Shown here one piece after another: positions 63,272 to 64,000 of a stretch of DNA of 64,000 nt. The stretch covers positions 1 through 64,000 of the forward strand of contig CAJURU010000008.1 of NCBI GenBank assembly GCA_910588845.1. Direction: 5' to 3'. Under the pieces are notes generated by a model, which was not told where the DNA came from, did not search any database, and saw nothing but the letters and a program-made list of their open reading frames with translations. A program made the position numbers and the translations under genes. Every line of letters begins with the position of its first letter. The first letter of the stretch is position 1. The DNA comes from an uncultured Lachnospiraceae bacterium (lineage in GTDB: Bacteria > Bacillota > Clostridia > Lachnospirales > Lachnospiraceae).

Positions 63272-63970
63272 TTAAAACACAAGCCCTTTCTTTTTTAATA
63301 TGTTCTGCATTTCTTTCTTGCTGCAGTTTTTTATCTGTTCAATCTTACCCTCCTTGTCTCGGCAGACTTCAAGATATACAGCGTCTTTGGGAGAAACGTC
63401 GGCTGTCAGCAGCCACCGATCCTTATCATAAAAAACAGCTACCTTTTTCCCCTGATATTCCCATGTGCCTGTGTGAAGGTCAGCTGTAACTCCCAAAGAA
63501 ACGTATTCCTCTGGAAGACCTAAATCCAAATGCCCATTGACGCCCTCGCTGGCATCCCCTTCATCATATGCATAGGCAATATTTTCGCTGTTCTCCGCAC
63601 CTGCATATTGTTCTACTGTGCTTTCTATTGCGTAAGCAATATCACTGCTGATATCCTCTACAGCGGCACTTTGTTCCTCCATATCCTCATTTACAGCGGC
63701 ACTTTGTCCTGCCGTCCCTTTACTTACATAGACACTTTGTTCCTCCACATCCTCGTTTACAGCGGCACTTTGTCCTGCCGTCCCTTTACTTACATAGACA
63801 CGGCCCCCCTCTGCCTTAACATCATAGGTTTCGCTGCTGTCAGTATATACCTGGCTCGCCTTCTGTGACTTGTCCATGGCAAATGCTGAGGTAACAAACG
63901 CCATAATCACTCCCACTGTCATCACACCTGACAATATCCCTACTGCTATAGACTTTTTATTTCCTTTCAT
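63272..63970 (-). CDS. Unrecognised secreted or membrane-anchored protein with tandem repeat
   Basis: 232 residues from MKGNKKSIAVGILS; the ribosome site is poor. A membrane helix or signal (8-30, VGVIMAFVTSAFA) leads into a repeat region, in which a 22-residue unit VYVSKGTAGQSAAVNEDV plus EEQS occurs twice, then an incomplete third. The C-terminal part (about 150-232) is alpha/beta with GTWEYQGKKVAVFYDKDRW. The open frame extends to 63994. No family recognised. Confidence 0.7.
   Translation of the reverse strand: MKGNKKSIAVGILSGVMTVGVIMAFVTSAFAMDKSQKASQVYTDSSETYDVKAEGGRVYVSKGTAGQSAAVNEDVEEQSVYVSKGTAGQSAAVNEDMEEQSAAVEDISSDIAYAIESTVEQYAGAENSENIAYAYDEGDASEGVNGHLDLGLPEEYVSLGVTADLHTGTWEYQGKKVAVFYDKDRWLLTADVSPKDAVYLEVCRDKEGKIEQIKNCSKKEMQNILKKKGLVF
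63669..63800. repeat. 66-bp tandem duplication inside the secreted protein gene
   Basis: Copies 63669-63734 and 63735-63800 differ at two positions. Unit length is 22 codons, so the frame is kept. Such repeats can change copy number. Confidence 0.85.
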
Positions 63971-64000
63971 AATGGCAACCACCCTTTCTTCCATTGCATT

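Overview
The window looks like a chromosomal stretch from an anaerobic gut-type Clostridium relative, most likely Lachnospiraceae. This rests on gene content read by eye, not on a database search: an electron-bifurcating [FeFe]-hydrogenase (HydABC), a 1420-residue 2-hydroxyacyl-CoA dehydratase activase-type protein, a TnpV remnant and a KTR-type zinc ribbon typical of Firmicutes conjugative elements, a MsmX/UgpC-type sugar-ABC ATPase, a CIRCE/HrcA site, GGAGG ribosome binding sites and moderate GC with AT-rich spacers. Most genes lie on the minus strand. I saw no tRNA, rRNA or CRISPR array.

Layout: 1-4.6 kb holds the glutamate synthase large subunit with a clear promoter. From about 5.1 to 12.3 kb is an AT-richer accessory island: a KTR zinc ribbon with an early stop, a MacB/FtsX-type ABC exporter, a histidine kinase/response regulator pair, a truncated TnpV, a frameshifted small gene and a two-gene unit, one member of which may be interrupted by a stop. 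From 12.4 to 16.3 kb are a HAD phosphatase, a MATE exporter, a CPBP membrane protease and an unrecognised protein. From 16.4 to 24 kb is a long co-directional run: folC, folE, folP, folB-folK, then a leucine-rich-repeat protein, a VWA protein and a MoxR-like AAA ATPase. From 24 to 28.2 kb are a coiled-coil protein, a PucR/CdaR-type regulator, a MsmX-type ATPase and a YdcZ transporter.

From 28.6 to 35.3 kb is arginine biosynthesis: argC, a GNAT acetyltransferase, argJ, argB and argD on the minus strand, divergent from argG on the plus strand, with an ArgR-type box between two good promoters. From 35.4 to 40.6 kb are a MORN lipoprotein, a DUF2225 protein, glnS, a rhomboid-like membrane protein and a LysM protein. 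From 40.9 to 46.8 kb are the dehydratase activase, a DUF4097 protein behind a highly structured leader, and a small zinc-ribbon membrane protein. From 46.9 to 50.2 kb are a secreted unknown, a coiled-coil protein and an alpha/beta hydrolase. From 50.4 to 54.6 kb is hydCBA. From 54.7 to 56.1 kb is a gene graveyard (PatB, DUF3737 and LysR pieces). From 56.2 to 60.8 kb are a FapA-like protein with an unusual repeat region, a response regulator with an altered HD-GYP domain, and a MATE exporter. From 61 kb are htpG, with a promoter and a CIRCE, and a repeat-bearing secreted protein.

The most unusual material is in the spacers. Three copies of an element folding as a nested cloverleaf (about 28.35, 35.28 and 39.05 kb) keep their arms although arm sequences differ. 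A separate 161-bp element at 54.69 kb is bounded by a perfect 13-bp inverted repeat. The DUF4097 leader can pair its ribosome binding site with an upstream anti-Shine-Dalgarno. A small palindromic repeat present in tandem before the ABC exporter occurs a third time in frame inside the neighbouring histidine kinase gene.
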